A DNA stretch of 64,000 bases from Nocardia aurantiaca. Lineage in GTDB: Bacteria; Actinomycetota; Actinomycetes; Mycobacteriales; Mycobacteriaceae. Shown here in pieces: positions 8,701 to 17,691 of the stretch (positions are counted from its first letter, which is position 1; every line of letters begins with the position of its first letter). Location: positions 372,001 through 436,000 of the forward strand of contig NZ_WMBB01000001.1 of assembly GCF_009708175.1 (NCBI RefSeq), written 5' to 3'. The notes below the pieces were generated by a model, which saw only the letters and a program-made list of their open reading frames with translations, ran no database searches and had not been told where the DNA came from. Made by a program: the position numbers and the translations under genes.

Positions 8701-10913
8701 ACGGCAAGCTGGACAAGCGGGCCCTGCCCGCACCCTCGCCCGCGGTGGAGCGCGTGCACCGTACACCTGCCACCGCCACCGAACGTCGCCTGTGCGGCAT
8801 CTACACCCGGCTGTTCGGGGTGCGGACCGTCGGCGCGGACGATTCGTTCTTCGAGCTCGGCGGTCACTCCCTGCTGGCCGCGCGCCTGGTCGCGCGGATC
8901 CGCGCCGAATTCGGGGTGGAACTGGATGTGCGGATCGTCTTCGATACCCCGTCACCCGCCGGGCTGGCGGCGGGCCTGGTGGCGCGGTTCCGCGACGAGT
9001 TCGGCATCGACCTCGACGCCATGGACGATGAGGTCGACACGGCCGAGTCGGTCGAAAACATCGTCGCCGCACCGATTTCCGGGCGACCCGCCGTAACCGA
9101 GCGTCAGCGTCCCGAAAGACTGCCCCTGTCCTACTCGCAGCTGGCCATGTGGTTCCAATGCCGTATGGAGGGCCCGAGCGCGGTCGGCAACCTGCCCTTC
9201 GCGGTGCGCTTCGACGGCGGTATCGACATCGCCGCGCTGCGGGCCGCGCTCGCCGACGTGGTGGCGCGGCACGAGGCGCTGCGCACCGGTTTCGGTGAGC
9301 AGGACGGTATTCCGTACCAGGTGGTGCGGGCGACCGGGGAGATCGAGCTCGAGATATCCGGCCTCGCCGCCGACCGGTTGGCCGAGGAGCTCGCCGAGAT
9401 CGGCCGCTATGCCTTCACCGTTGATAACGAGCCGCTGGTCCGTGCGCGCTTGCTGGTGCTCGACCCTGGTACCCAGGTGCTGTCGCTGCTGGTGCACCAC
9501 ATCGTGGCCGACCATGCGTCGCTGGGCATCCTGCTCGAGGACCTGGTCGCCGCCTACCGCTCGCGCGTCGATGACGGGCGGGCCCCCACGTGGACGCCGC
9601 TCACCGTGCAGTACCCGGACTACGTGCTGTGGCAGCACGACGCCTTCGGCGCGAGTGCCGACGGACTGCCCGGCGAGTACGGCCGTGCTCAGCTCGACTA
9701 CTGGCGTGACGCGCTCGCCGGACTGCCGGACCGCATCGATGTCGCCCACGATCGCCCGCGTCCCCGGGTGCTCGGCAAGCGCGGCGAGCTCGCCGACTTC
9801 GCGGTTCCGGCCGCCCTGCGCACCCGACTCATCGCACTCGCCGAAGCCTGCGGCGCAACGGAATTCATGGTCTACCAGGCTGCCGTCGCTACCCTGCTGC
9901 ACAAACTGGGCGGCGGCGAGGACATCACCCTCGGCACCCCCGTGGCCTGCCGCGTGGACGCCGAGACCGCGCCGCTGGTCGGCCTGTTCGCCAATATGGC
10001 CGTGCTGCGCAACGACCTGTCCGGCACCCCGACCCTGCGCGACACCGTGCTGCGCGGCCGCGAGGTCGTCCTCGGTGCTCACGCCCACCAGGAACTTCCG
10101 ATCGAACGTCTGGTGGAGGCGCTCAACCCGCCGCGCTCGCGGTCACGAAACCCGCTGTTCCAGAGCATGCTGCACGTCCGCGGCGCGGACTGGGCCCCGG
10201 CCGCCCTGGCCATGGCGGGCGACACCACCGCCACCGTGCTGCCGGTCGACTTCGACGTCTCGTTCCTGGACCTGAACATCTCCGTGAACGTCACCGGCGA
10301 CGGCGGGTCGGCCGTGCGCGTGGTCGCCAATGCCGACCTCTACGAGCCGGACACCGTGCAGCACATCGCGACCGCGCTGGCCACCACTCTGGAGGCGTAC
10401 GCCACCGCGCCCGATCGCACCGTGGCGGAGTTGGAAGTGCTGCCTGTTTCCGACCTCGATCGGCTGCTCGCGCCCCCCGTCCTCGAGAGCGGTGCCACAC
10501 TCCGTGATCCCGGCGTGCCTGTAGCCGGGATCGCCGACACCGCAGTGGATTCCGGCCACACGCACGCCGGAATGACGGGGGCCGAGAACACCGAACGCGT
10601 GCTCATCGAACTGCTCGAAGAGCTGCTGGACATCAGCGAGGTCGAAGCCGACGACAACTTCTTCGCCCTCGGCGGCGACAGCGTCATCTCCATCCAGTGG
10701 TCGGCCCGCGCCACCGCGCTCGGCCTGGCGCTCACCCCGCAGCTGGTGTTCGAGCATCTCACCATCGCCGAACTCGCCGCCGCGGTGGACGCCGCCGAAC
10801 CCCCTGCCGCGCACGGTGAGCCGACTCCGCGGGAGGAGTCCGCACCCATGAGCGCCTCCGGCCTCGACGCCGCCGCCCTCGCCGCACTCACCGCGTCCTG
10901 GCAGGCCCGATGA
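5781..10913 (+). CDS. Nonribosomal peptide synthetase, C-A-T-C-T (MbtE-like)
   Basis: 1710 residues, close to MbtE. Order: condensation domain with HHSCWDD (His182-His183, Asp187); adenylation domain with YTSGSTGEPKG at 640-650, NHYGPTE at 778 and VKVRGFRIELGE; carrier with Ser1030 in LGGHSL; second condensation domain with HHIVADH (1239-1245); second carrier with Ser1634 in LGGDSV. No second adenylation domain lies between the last condensation and carrier domains, so the second carrier must be loaded in trans or serve as a passive station. MbtE activates lysine in mycobactin; the same role is inferred here. The gene sits 19 bases after nbtC and overlaps the next gene by ATGA. Confidence 0.88.
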   Translation: MSDIDATVTVAGTSVADRRRELLRRRLTEQGLAAATAAPARRTRAGERRPLSAGQRRMWFLQTRDPEDATLNICVAYRLVGALDAQRLRTAVASVFARHDVLRTTFGVDEDGEPFQVFTDDFTLPWQSHDLTDLAESARSVRVEVLARREFGRPFDLAAELPLRITVVRTGTAEWVLLLAAHHSCWDDDAWAVFFSDLNAAYNGAEKAALTAQYVDIEVLDAPAEDDADIAYWRNTLRPLPEPLELPGSAVVAPSKRADRCTVALPADLLDRVDVFARARAASPFMVLLAGYAALIQRYTAADDFLVSIPVTNRRSAAAEQLVGYFGNTVLLRETVDRTETFTGLVEATRRTCLAAFAHQAVGIDRVVRAVDPERVDGRDGMDQLVRLGFSVRKSADGFALNGVTSAQLDELGAPTAQVPLALAVVTGSAHGAVLEAEYQVDVLSRPLVQRMLEHYVRLLDRALSTPAGRLADLDMLGGKDRIAILEQSRGADVPTDPATMVDLFEASVAAGPETLALVSDDIELTYAELNARANRLAHWLIREGLGSEDIVALRMSNSIEFIVAVYGVLKAGAAYLPIDPAYPDDRIDYLIADARPRLALGRVELGAAEEAAAGLPDTNPTDADRVRPLLPANLAYVIYTSGSTGEPKGVTVSHAAIAEHVVSFTAEWDMTSEDRLLQSSSVSFDASLLDIFVTLALGARLIVPKPDAFRDIRYIADLITRRGVTVLHMVPSMLSAFLLLPEVREWRALRHVPVGGEALPGEVADKFATVFDAELRNHYGPTEAVVCATNQPVAGPQGTGIVPIGVPNQNVHAYVLDEALQLVPAGVVGEIYLGGAQLARGYLGRPALTASRFVADPFTPGARLYRTGDLARRNEFGELDFVGRADEQVKVRGFRIELGEVESGLAAHPSVGHCVAIVVEDPALGAQLAAYLVPAAGATIDVAQVRAHAAAALPEYMVPSAFAVIDEIPLTVNGKLDKRALPAPSPAVERVHRTPATATERRLCGIYTRLFGVRTVGADDSFFELGGHSLLAARLVARIRAEFGVELDVRIVFDTPSPAGLAAGLVARFRDEFGIDLDAMDDEVDTAESVENIVAAPISGRPAVTERQRPERLPLSYSQLAMWFQCRMEGPSAVGNLPFAVRFDGGIDIAALRAALADVVARHEALRTGFGEQDGIPYQVVRATGEIELEISGLAADRLAEELAEIGRYAFTVDNEPLVRARLLVLDPGTQVLSLLVHHIVADHASLGILLEDLVAAYRSRVDDGRAPTWTPLTVQYPDYVLWQHDAFGASADGLPGEYGRAQLDYWRDALAGLPDRIDVAHDRPRPRVLGKRGELADFAVPAALRTRLIALAEACGATEFMVYQAAVATLLHKLGGGEDITLGTPVACRVDAETAPLVGLFANMAVLRNDLSGTPTLRDTVLRGREVVLGAHAHQELPIERLVEALNPPRSRSRNPLFQSMLHVRGADWAPAALAMAGDTTATVLPVDFDVSFLDLNISVNVTGDGGSAVRVVANADLYEPDTVQHIATALATTLEAYATAPDRTVAELEVLPVSDLDRLLAPPVLESGATLRDPGVPVAGIADTAVDSGHTHAGMTGAENTERVLIELLEELLDISEVEADDNFFALGGDSVISIQWSARATALGLALTPQLVFEHLTIAELAAAVDAAEPPAAHGEPTPREESAPMSASGLDAAALAALTASWQAR

Positions 10914-13900
10914 CCACCGAAAACCACACCGCGCCAGCGCGGATCGAGGACGTGCTGGCGCTGAGCCCGCTGCAGGAAGGCCTGTTCTCGCTGTCCCGGC
11001 TCACCGGCGACGGCCTCGACCTGTACACCATGCAGTTCGTGGTGGACATCGACGGACCGCTGGACACCGAGTTGCTGCGGCGCAGCGCCCAGGCCATGCT
11101 GGACCGTCATCCCAACCTGCGCGCCGCCTTCTGGGACGAGAACGTGCCGCGCCCGGTGCAGATCGTGCCCGCCGAGGCCGCACTGCCGTGGACCGAAAAG
11201 GACGCGCGGCCCGGGGAATTCGACGCCATCGCCGAGGCCGAGCGGCACGCGCCCTTCGACCTGAGCCGCGGCCCCGCCCTGCGCATCCTGCTGCTCAACG
11301 CCGACGGCGCCCGCCGCATGATCCTCACCGCGCACCACATCCTGATGGACGGCTGGGCCGTATCGGTGTTCTTCACCGAACTGCTCGCCATCTACCGCGC
11401 GGGCGGATCCGCTGCGGCACTGCCGAAGCCGCGGCTCTACCGCGACTACATCGCCTGGCTCGGCGCGCAGGACACCGCCGCGGTCACCCAGCGCTGGGTC
11501 GACTACCTCAGCGGCGTCACCGGCCCGCTCATGCTCTCCGGCGGCGCGCCCGTGGACGCCGTCCCCGAGAAGACCCGGGTGCTGCTGCCCGCCGCCGACA
11601 CCCGACGGCTGCAGCGGTGGGCCCGCATGCGCGGGCTGACCCTCAATACCGCCGTGCAGTTCGCCTGGACCGTGGTGCTGGGCCGGCTCACCGACCGCCG
11701 CGAGGTCGTCTACGGCACCACCATTTCCGGTCGGCCCGAAGGGCTTTCCGGTGTCGAGGGCATGGTCGGGCTGTTCATCAACACCGTGCCCGTCGCCCAC
11801 CACCTCGACCGCGACACCTCCGTCGTCGAGCAATGCGCCCGACTGCAGCGCGAATGCGCCGCCATGCGCGACATCGGCTTCCTCGGCCTGTCCGCCGTTC
11901 AGCGCGCGGCCGGGCACGGCACGCTGTTCGACACCCTCTTCGTCTTCGAGAACGCGCCCATCGACGACGCCATCCGCACCGTCACCACCGCCGACGGCGT
12001 CACCTTCCGGCCCATCGAGATGGAGAGCCTCGCGCACTATCCGCTCACCGTCGTCTCGCATCTGAGCGACGGCGACCTGGTGGTGGTCATCGAGGCCATG
12101 CCCGAGGCACTGCCGTACTTCCCGGCCGAGGCGCTGGGGGAGCGGCTGCTCAAGGTGCTGCGGCAGCTACCGGAGATCGGTGACAGGTCGCCGGACGAGC
12201 TGGACGTGCTCATTCCCGCCGAGCGGGTTGGACTCACACCGACCGCCACCGCCCCCGCGGCCGAGGCCGATTCGGTGTGGGAGCTGTTCGAGCGTCAGGT
12301 CGCGGCGACACCCGAGGCGGTGGCGCTCCGAGCCGGATCGTCGGAACGCTTCACCTACCGGGAACTGCGCGATGCCGCGGTGCGGCTCGCCGGAGAGTAC
12401 GCGGCGCACGGCGCCGGACCGGAAACCGTTGTGGCCCTGGTTATCCCGCGCTCAACCCGGTCGATCATCGGCATCCTCGCCGCCTTCGCGGCGGGCGCCG
12501 CCTATGTTCCGGTGGACATCACGCTGCCCGCAGCACGCATCGAATCGATGCTGCGGCAGGCGAACCCGGCCCTGCTGCTCACCGACGACAGTTGCCGTGC
12601 GCTGGCGGGCGCCTCGGAGCCTGTGCTGAATCTCGACGATCCCGCTGTCGCGGAGGCTGTTTCGCGCCGTGACACGGACGCACCCGCCGTCCTGCGGCAC
12701 CCCGAGCAGACCGCCTATCTCATCTTCACCTCCGGCTCCACCGGCGAACCCAAGGGCGTCGCGGGCACCCATGCCGCGCTGGCTTCCTATTTCGCCGACC
12801 ACCACGACCGCGTCCACCGCCCGGCCACGACCCGTCTGGGCCGACCGCTGCGCATCGCCCACGCCTGGTCGCTGAGCTTCGACGCCTCCTGGCAGCCCAT
12901 GGCGGGCCTGCTCGCCGGGGCGACCGTCCACCTGTTCGACGCCGAGGAAATGCGTGACGCCCACCGCCTGTGCGCGGGCATGATCGCCCATGACATCGAC
13001 ATGATCGACACCACGCCCTCGATGTTCGCGCAGCTCGAGGCCGCCGGACTGGTGGACCGCGCGCTACCGGTGCTGGCGCTGGGCGGCGAGGCGATCGACG
13101 CCGCGCTCTGGTCGCGGCTGCGTGCACTCGCCCCGTCCGACGGGCAGGACGGCACCGCCGTCTACAACTGCTACGGCCCCACCGAGGCCACCGTCGAGGC
13201 CGTGGTCGCATCCATCGCCGATTTCGACACCCCGACCATCGGCGTCCCCAACGCCGGAATGTCCTGCTACGTCCTGGATTCCATGCTGCGGCCGGTTCCC
13301 GATGGCGTCGTCGGTGAGCTGTACCTCTCGGGCCCCCAGTTGGCCCGCGGCTATATCGGGCGCGCCGCGACCACGTCCGATCGCTTCGTCGCCGACCCCT
13401 TTGGGCCTGGCCGTCGCATGTACCGCACCGGCGACCTGGTCCGCCGCCTGCCGCACGGTGGCCTCGGCTACCTCGGCCGCGCCGACACCCAGGTGAAGGT
13501 GCGCGGCTACCGCATCGAGATCGGCGAGATCGAGACCGCCCTGCGGCGGCTGCCCGGCGTGGACACCGCGGCCGTCACCGTCGTCCGGCGCGCCGGCGGC
13601 GCGAGCCTGGTCGGCTTCGTGGTGGGGGAGCGGGATCGCGCGGTCGATCCGGTGCGTGCCCGCGCCGCCCTCGCGGAACGCCTGCCCGCCTACATGATTC
13701 CGGCCCGCGTGCTGGCCCTGCCGCAGCTGCCCGTGAACGCCAACGGCAAACTCGACGGCCGCGGACTGACCCGGCTCGCGGAAGCGGCCCTGGCCGATGC
13801 CGGCTCCGGCGCCGCGCCGCGCACCGCCACCGAGAAGGAACTCGCCGAGGTCCTCGCCGAACTCTTCGACGGCCGCGCACCCGGACTCGACGACGACTTC

Positions 13901-15385
13901 TTCGCCCTCGGCGTGGACAGCATCGTCGCCATCTCCCTGGTCAACAAGGCCCGCCGCCGTGGGCTGACGCTCACCCCGCGCATGGTCCTGGCCGCCCCCA
14001 CCCTCCGCGAACTGGGCGCCGCCCTCGACACCGCGGACTCGACGGCCGCGGAGCGGGCGGCGGATTACGGTGCGGTACCGCCGCTTCCGGTCGTCGACTG
14101 GTTGTACGAGTACGGCAACTTCCGCCGCTTCACCCAGACGGCCCTGCTCCGCCTCCCCGACGGCATCGATCGCGCGACCATCGAGGCGGCGCTGCAGGGA
14201 GTCCTCGACGGCTACGACACCCTGCGGTCCCGCCTCGTCGACACCGGCGACGGCCCGCGCCTGGTCACCTCACCGCCCGGCGCGGTGCGGGCCGCCGAAA
14301 TCCTCACCCGCACCACCGCGGCGGTCCACGCCGCGGCCCGCGCGGTCATGAACGAGATCGACCCGCGCACCGGCGATATGGTGCGGGCCGTCTGGTTCTC
14401 CGGCACCGGCCACGGTGACGTCCTGCTGCTCACCATCCACCACCTGGCGGTGGACGCGGTGTCCTGGCACCTGGTGCTCGCCGCCCTCACCGAGGGCGCC
14501 GCGCTTCCGGAATCCACCTCGTACCGCGAGTTCTCGCGCCGCATGGCGGAGCGCGCCGAGACCACGGAAATCCTGTCCCAGCGCGACTATTGGCGCGACC
14601 AGCTCTCCGCCCCCGACCCGGCCGTCGGCCGCCGCATCCCGTACCCGCGCACCGACACCTGGTCCTCGCTGCGGGTCGCGACGGTCGTCACGCCGGTCGA
14701 GGTCACCGAGCGCATGCTCGCCACCCTGACCCGCGAGGAGGGCGTGCGCGAGTTCCTCCTCACCGCCCTCACCCTCACCCTGGCGAGCTGGCGGCGGGAG
14801 CGCGCCCAGGATCCGTCCCACGGCGCACTCATCGCCCTGGAAGGTCACGGCCGCGCCGACGGCCTGCTCGGCACCGACACCAGCAACACCCTCGGCTGGT
14901 TCACCACGGTCTTCCCGGTCCGCCTCGGGGCGGGCGCGACGGTGGACGCCGAACGCGCAGAACGGGATCCGGCGGCGGCCCGCGCCCTCCTCGACTCCGT
15001 GACCGCGCACCTGTCCGCCATACCCAACCAGGGCATCGACTACGGCCTGCTCCGCTACACCGCCCGGGTGCCGGAGCTGGCCATCGCGAGGCATCCCCAG
15101 GTCGAGTTCAACTATCTCGGCCGAGTCGACCTCAGCGGCCACGACTCCGGCTCCTGGTCCCTGCTCACCGGTCCGCTCAACGAAGCCCTCCCACTCGACC
15201 CGGAACCCGATCTCCCCCTGCGCTACGCCCTCGACGTCATCGCGGGCATCGGCGCCGCCCCGGAGGGCCCGCAACTGACCACCAACTGGCGCTGGAGCGA
15301 AAGCTTGTTCACGGCGGCCGAAGCCGACCGTCTCGCCGAACTCTGGGAGCGCAGCCTGGCCGCGCTGGCGGCCGCGACGTCCTGA
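10910..15385 (+). CDS. Nonribosomal peptide synthetase, C-A-T-E (MbtF-like)
   Basis: 1491 residues, close to MbtF, which adds the terminal cyclised hydroxylysine of mycobactin. Order: condensation domain with HHILMDG (from His142); adenylation domain with FTSGSTGEPKG at 606-616, NCYGPTE at 753 and VKVRGYRIEIGE; carrier with Ser1004 in LGVDS; epimerisation-type domain with HHLAVDAVSW (from His1177), EGHGR, TVFPV and FNYLGR. No thioesterase domain follows, so release may be by lactamisation or by the separate thioesterase at the start of the operon. The start overlaps the previous stop (ATGA). Its stop lies three bases from the stop of the convergent downstream gene, leaving no room for a private terminator. 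Confidence 0.88.
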   Translation: MTTENHTAPARIEDVLALSPLQEGLFSLSRLTGDGLDLYTMQFVVDIDGPLDTELLRRSAQAMLDRHPNLRAAFWDENVPRPVQIVPAEAALPWTEKDARPGEFDAIAEAERHAPFDLSRGPALRILLLNADGARRMILTAHHILMDGWAVSVFFTELLAIYRAGGSAAALPKPRLYRDYIAWLGAQDTAAVTQRWVDYLSGVTGPLMLSGGAPVDAVPEKTRVLLPAADTRRLQRWARMRGLTLNTAVQFAWTVVLGRLTDRREVVYGTTISGRPEGLSGVEGMVGLFINTVPVAHHLDRDTSVVEQCARLQRECAAMRDIGFLGLSAVQRAAGHGTLFDTLFVFENAPIDDAIRTVTTADGVTFRPIEMESLAHYPLTVVSHLSDGDLVVVIEAMPEALPYFPAEALGERLLKVLRQLPEIGDRSPDELDVLIPAERVGLTPTATAPAAEADSVWELFERQVAATPEAVALRAGSSERFTYRELRDAAVRLAGEYAAHGAGPETVVALVIPRSTRSIIGILAAFAAGAAYVPVDITLPAARIESMLRQANPALLLTDDSCRALAGASEPVLNLDDPAVAEAVSRRDTDAPAVLRHPEQTAYLIFTSGSTGEPKGVAGTHAALASYFADHHDRVHRPATTRLGRPLRIAHAWSLSFDASWQPMAGLLAGATVHLFDAEEMRDAHRLCAGMIAHDIDMIDTTPSMFAQLEAAGLVDRALPVLALGGEAIDAALWSRLRALAPSDGQDGTAVYNCYGPTEATVEAVVASIADFDTPTIGVPNAGMSCYVLDSMLRPVPDGVVGELYLSGPQLARGYIGRAATTSDRFVADPFGPGRRMYRTGDLVRRLPHGGLGYLGRADTQVKVRGYRIEIGEIETALRRLPGVDTAAVTVVRRAGGASLVGFVVGERDRAVDPVRARAALAERLPAYMIPARVLALPQLPVNANGKLDGRGLTRLAEAALADAGSGAAPRTATEKELAEVLAELFDGRAPGLDDDFFALGVDSIVAISLVNKARRRGLTLTPRMVLAAPTLRELGAALDTADSTAAERAADYGAVPPLPVVDWLYEYGNFRRFTQTALLRLPDGIDRATIEAALQGVLDGYDTLRSRLVDTGDGPRLVTSPPGAVRAAEILTRTTAAVHAAARAVMNEIDPRTGDMVRAVWFSGTGHGDVLLLTIHHLAVDAVSWHLVLAALTEGAALPESTSYREFSRRMAERAETTEILSQRDYWRDQLSAPDPAVGRRIPYPRTDTWSSLRVATVVTPVEVTERMLATLTREEGVREFLLTALTLTLASWRRERAQDPSHGALIALEGHGRADGLLGTDTSNTLGWFTTVFPVRLGAGATVDAERAERDPAAARALLDSVTAHLSAIPNQGIDYGLLRYTARVPELAIARHPQVEFNYLGRVDLSGHDSGSWSLLTGPLNEALPLDPEPDLPLRYALDVIAGIGAAPEGPQLTTNWRWSESLFTAAEADRLAELWERSLAALAAATS

Positions 15386-15388
15386 CCC

Positions 15389-17512
15389 TCAGTGCGTGAT
15401 CAGCCGCCAATCGTCGGGGATGTTGGTGGCGGTCACACGGTCGCCTTCCACTGCCAGGTCGACGACCGTCCCGCCCAAGCGAAGCTCGGTCAGTTCGAGC
15501 CTGCCCCAGCGGGCGGGCAGGTGCGGTAGGACGGTCAGGGTGTGGTGCGGGACATCGGGATCCAGGCCCAGGAAGGAGCGGACCAGCAGCAGCGGCGCGG
15601 CGCTGGCCCACGCCTGCGGAGAGCAGGAGGTGGGATAGGGGACCGGGGCGGAGAACCTGGAACGCGGGAAGCCGCAGAACAGTTCGGGCAGGCGGCCGCC
15701 GAACGCCCCGGCCGCGTCGAGCAGTCCCTCGCCGAGGTGGGTCGCCAGGTCCAGCGCGCCGGGGAGATGCCGATAACGCAGCAGGCCCGCAACGGCTATC
15801 GCGGTGTCGTGCGGCCAGACCGAACCATTGTGATAGCTCATCGGGTTGTAGGCGCCCATCGTGGAAGACAGTGTGCGCAAACCGAATCCGGAGTCCATAT
15901 CCGCGGCGGCGAGTTTGCCGATCACGGTGGCGGCGTGTTCGTCTGTCACGATGCCCGACCACAGGCAGTGGCCGATATTGCTGGTGAGGGCGTCGACGCG
16001 GCGCTTCTTCGCGTCCAGCGCCACCGCGAACCAGCCCCGGTCGGGGAGCCAGAAGGCCTCGGTGAATTTGGTGCGCAGGTCGGCGGCGCGATCACGCAGG
16101 CGATTCGCGGTGGCGGGGTCGCCGAAGTCATCGGCCAGATCCGCGCGGGCCAGCAGGGCCGCGTACGCGTAACCCTGGACCTCGCAGAGCGCTATGGGCG
16201 GTTCGGGCAGGCGTCCAGCCGCGTCGTTGATGCCGTCGAAGCTGTCCTTCCAACCCTGATTGGACAGGCCGCGGTCGGTGGCGCGGCGATACTCCACGAA
16301 GCCGTCGCCGTCGCGGTCCCCGTGGTCGGCGATCCAGGCCAGCGCGGCGTCGGCGGCGGGCAGCAGCGCCCGCACCGCGTCCGCGTCCGCGCCCCACCGG
16401 TGGGCCTGCGCCAGCAGCATGACGAAAAGCGGGGTGGCGTCGACGGTTCCGTAATAGGTCTCGCCCAGCGACTGCCCGCTCGCCGGACCGCGGCGCATCT
16501 CGTGCATGATGCGGCCGGGCTCCTCCTCGGTCCGCGCATCCACCCGCTGTCCCTGCATCTCGGCCAACTGCTGCAGAGTGCCCAGCGCCAGGCCGACATC
16601 CAGCGGCAGCGCCATCCACGCGGTGAGCAGTGAGTCCCGGCCGAACAGGGTCATGAACCACGGAGCGCCCGCCGCCACGAACGGACGCCCGCCGCGCGCG
16701 TCATCGCGGATCTGCAAGGCGCCCAGATCGCTCTCGGTGCGCGCCAGCACCCACGCCAGCAGCGGATGCGCGGCCGTGATGCTGGTGGTGGTGTCACGCC
16801 AGGCCGCGATCTTGCGGCTCGGCTCGCTCGCCTCGTAGTGCTCGCCCGCCCGCACCGGCGAGTGCATCGGCTGGTTGCCCACGGTCGGCTGGGCCACGAT
16901 CTCGGTCCGCCAGCTGCCCCCGGCGGGCACCACCACCCGCCACGACAGCGAACCCGGCAGCACCACAGGCGTTTCCGAGGACGACACCGCCAATCCCCGG
17001 GTGCGGTCGGAGCGATCGTTGAGCAGCAGTTCCTCCTCGGCCACGATCATCTCGGCGCGGGCGCTGCCGCTGCGGCCCTCCTTGACCGCGAACAGGTCCG
17101 CGAAGTCCGCGTCCACCTGCAATCGCAGGTCCAGGGCGGTGGTTTCGCGGCCCAGATTCTCGACCGTGACTGTCTCCCGGAGCCCATCGGCCACCAGCCG
17201 GTCCCGGACGATCAGCACCGTACTGTCGGCCGCGCCGGCCCAGGGCGGCCGGCGCAGGATGAACCGGGCGGTGAACGCCTCCGGGCTCGAGACCAACAGC
17301 GGTTCCGGCCGTTGTCCGTCCAACCGCAGCTCCCACCGCGACAGCACCCGCGCGTCCCGATAGAACAACCCGTACGACGTGCCCGGCTCCACATCCCCGA
17401 GTCGATCCGAGAGGCAGAACGTGCTCCCCTCCACCAGCGTGACGGCCCCGCCGTAGCCGGCTACAGCCGAGGGCTCACCGGCATCCGGGGCATCCGGACC
17501 AGCACTGTTCAT
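15389..17512 (-). CDS. Glycogen debranching N-terminal domain / amylo-alpha-1,6-glucosidase-like protein
   Basis: 707 residues. The first 200 or so resemble the bacterial glycogen-debranching N-terminal beta-sandwich (VEGSTFCLSDRLGDVEPG, GLFYRDARVLSRWEL). The rest is an alpha/alpha-barrel with FGRDSLLTAWMALP, YYGTVDATPLFVMLL, NQGWKDSFDGI and YHNGSVWPHDTA, typical of GH-type amylo-alpha-1,6-glucosidase relatives. Expected role: hydrolysis of alpha-glucan branches or related glucosides; no signal peptide is seen. The ATG at 17512 is preceded by AAAGGG; the open frame runs further upstream but without a better start. It has no obvious functional link to the siderophore genes around it and is convergent with the last synthetase gene. 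Confidence 0.8.
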   Translation of the reverse strand: MNSAGPDAPDAGEPSAVAGYGGAVTLVEGSTFCLSDRLGDVEPGTSYGLFYRDARVLSRWELRLDGQRPEPLLVSSPEAFTARFILRRPPWAGAADSTVLIVRDRLVADGLRETVTVENLGRETTALDLRLQVDADFADLFAVKEGRSGSARAEMIVAEEELLLNDRSDRTRGLAVSSSETPVVLPGSLSWRVVVPAGGSWRTEIVAQPTVGNQPMHSPVRAGEHYEASEPSRKIAAWRDTTTSITAAHPLLAWVLARTESDLGALQIRDDARGGRPFVAAGAPWFMTLFGRDSLLTAWMALPLDVGLALGTLQQLAEMQGQRVDARTEEEPGRIMHEMRRGPASGQSLGETYYGTVDATPLFVMLLAQAHRWGADADAVRALLPAADAALAWIADHGDRDGDGFVEYRRATDRGLSNQGWKDSFDGINDAAGRLPEPPIALCEVQGYAYAALLARADLADDFGDPATANRLRDRAADLRTKFTEAFWLPDRGWFAVALDAKKRRVDALTSNIGHCLWSGIVTDEHAATVIGKLAAADMDSGFGLRTLSSTMGAYNPMSYHNGSVWPHDTAIAVAGLLRYRHLPGALDLATHLGEGLLDAAGAFGGRLPELFCGFPRSRFSAPVPYPTSCSPQAWASAAPLLLVRSFLGLDPDVPHHTLTVLPHLPARWGRLELTELRLGGTVVDLAVEGDRVTATNIPDDWRLITH

Positions 17513-17691
17513 GGAGACCCTTTCGCCAGGGCACGCGCTGCCGCCTTCGCTCGGCAGCCATTCGGTGAATCTCACGATATCGCCGGAGATCGAAGCGAAT
17601 GCGCACTTCGGAAGGTTCAGGGTTTCGCGCCGCACAGTTCGGCGCGCGGATTTCGTCCGGTTGTCCCCGTATGGCCCGAGAGGTGCGAGGG

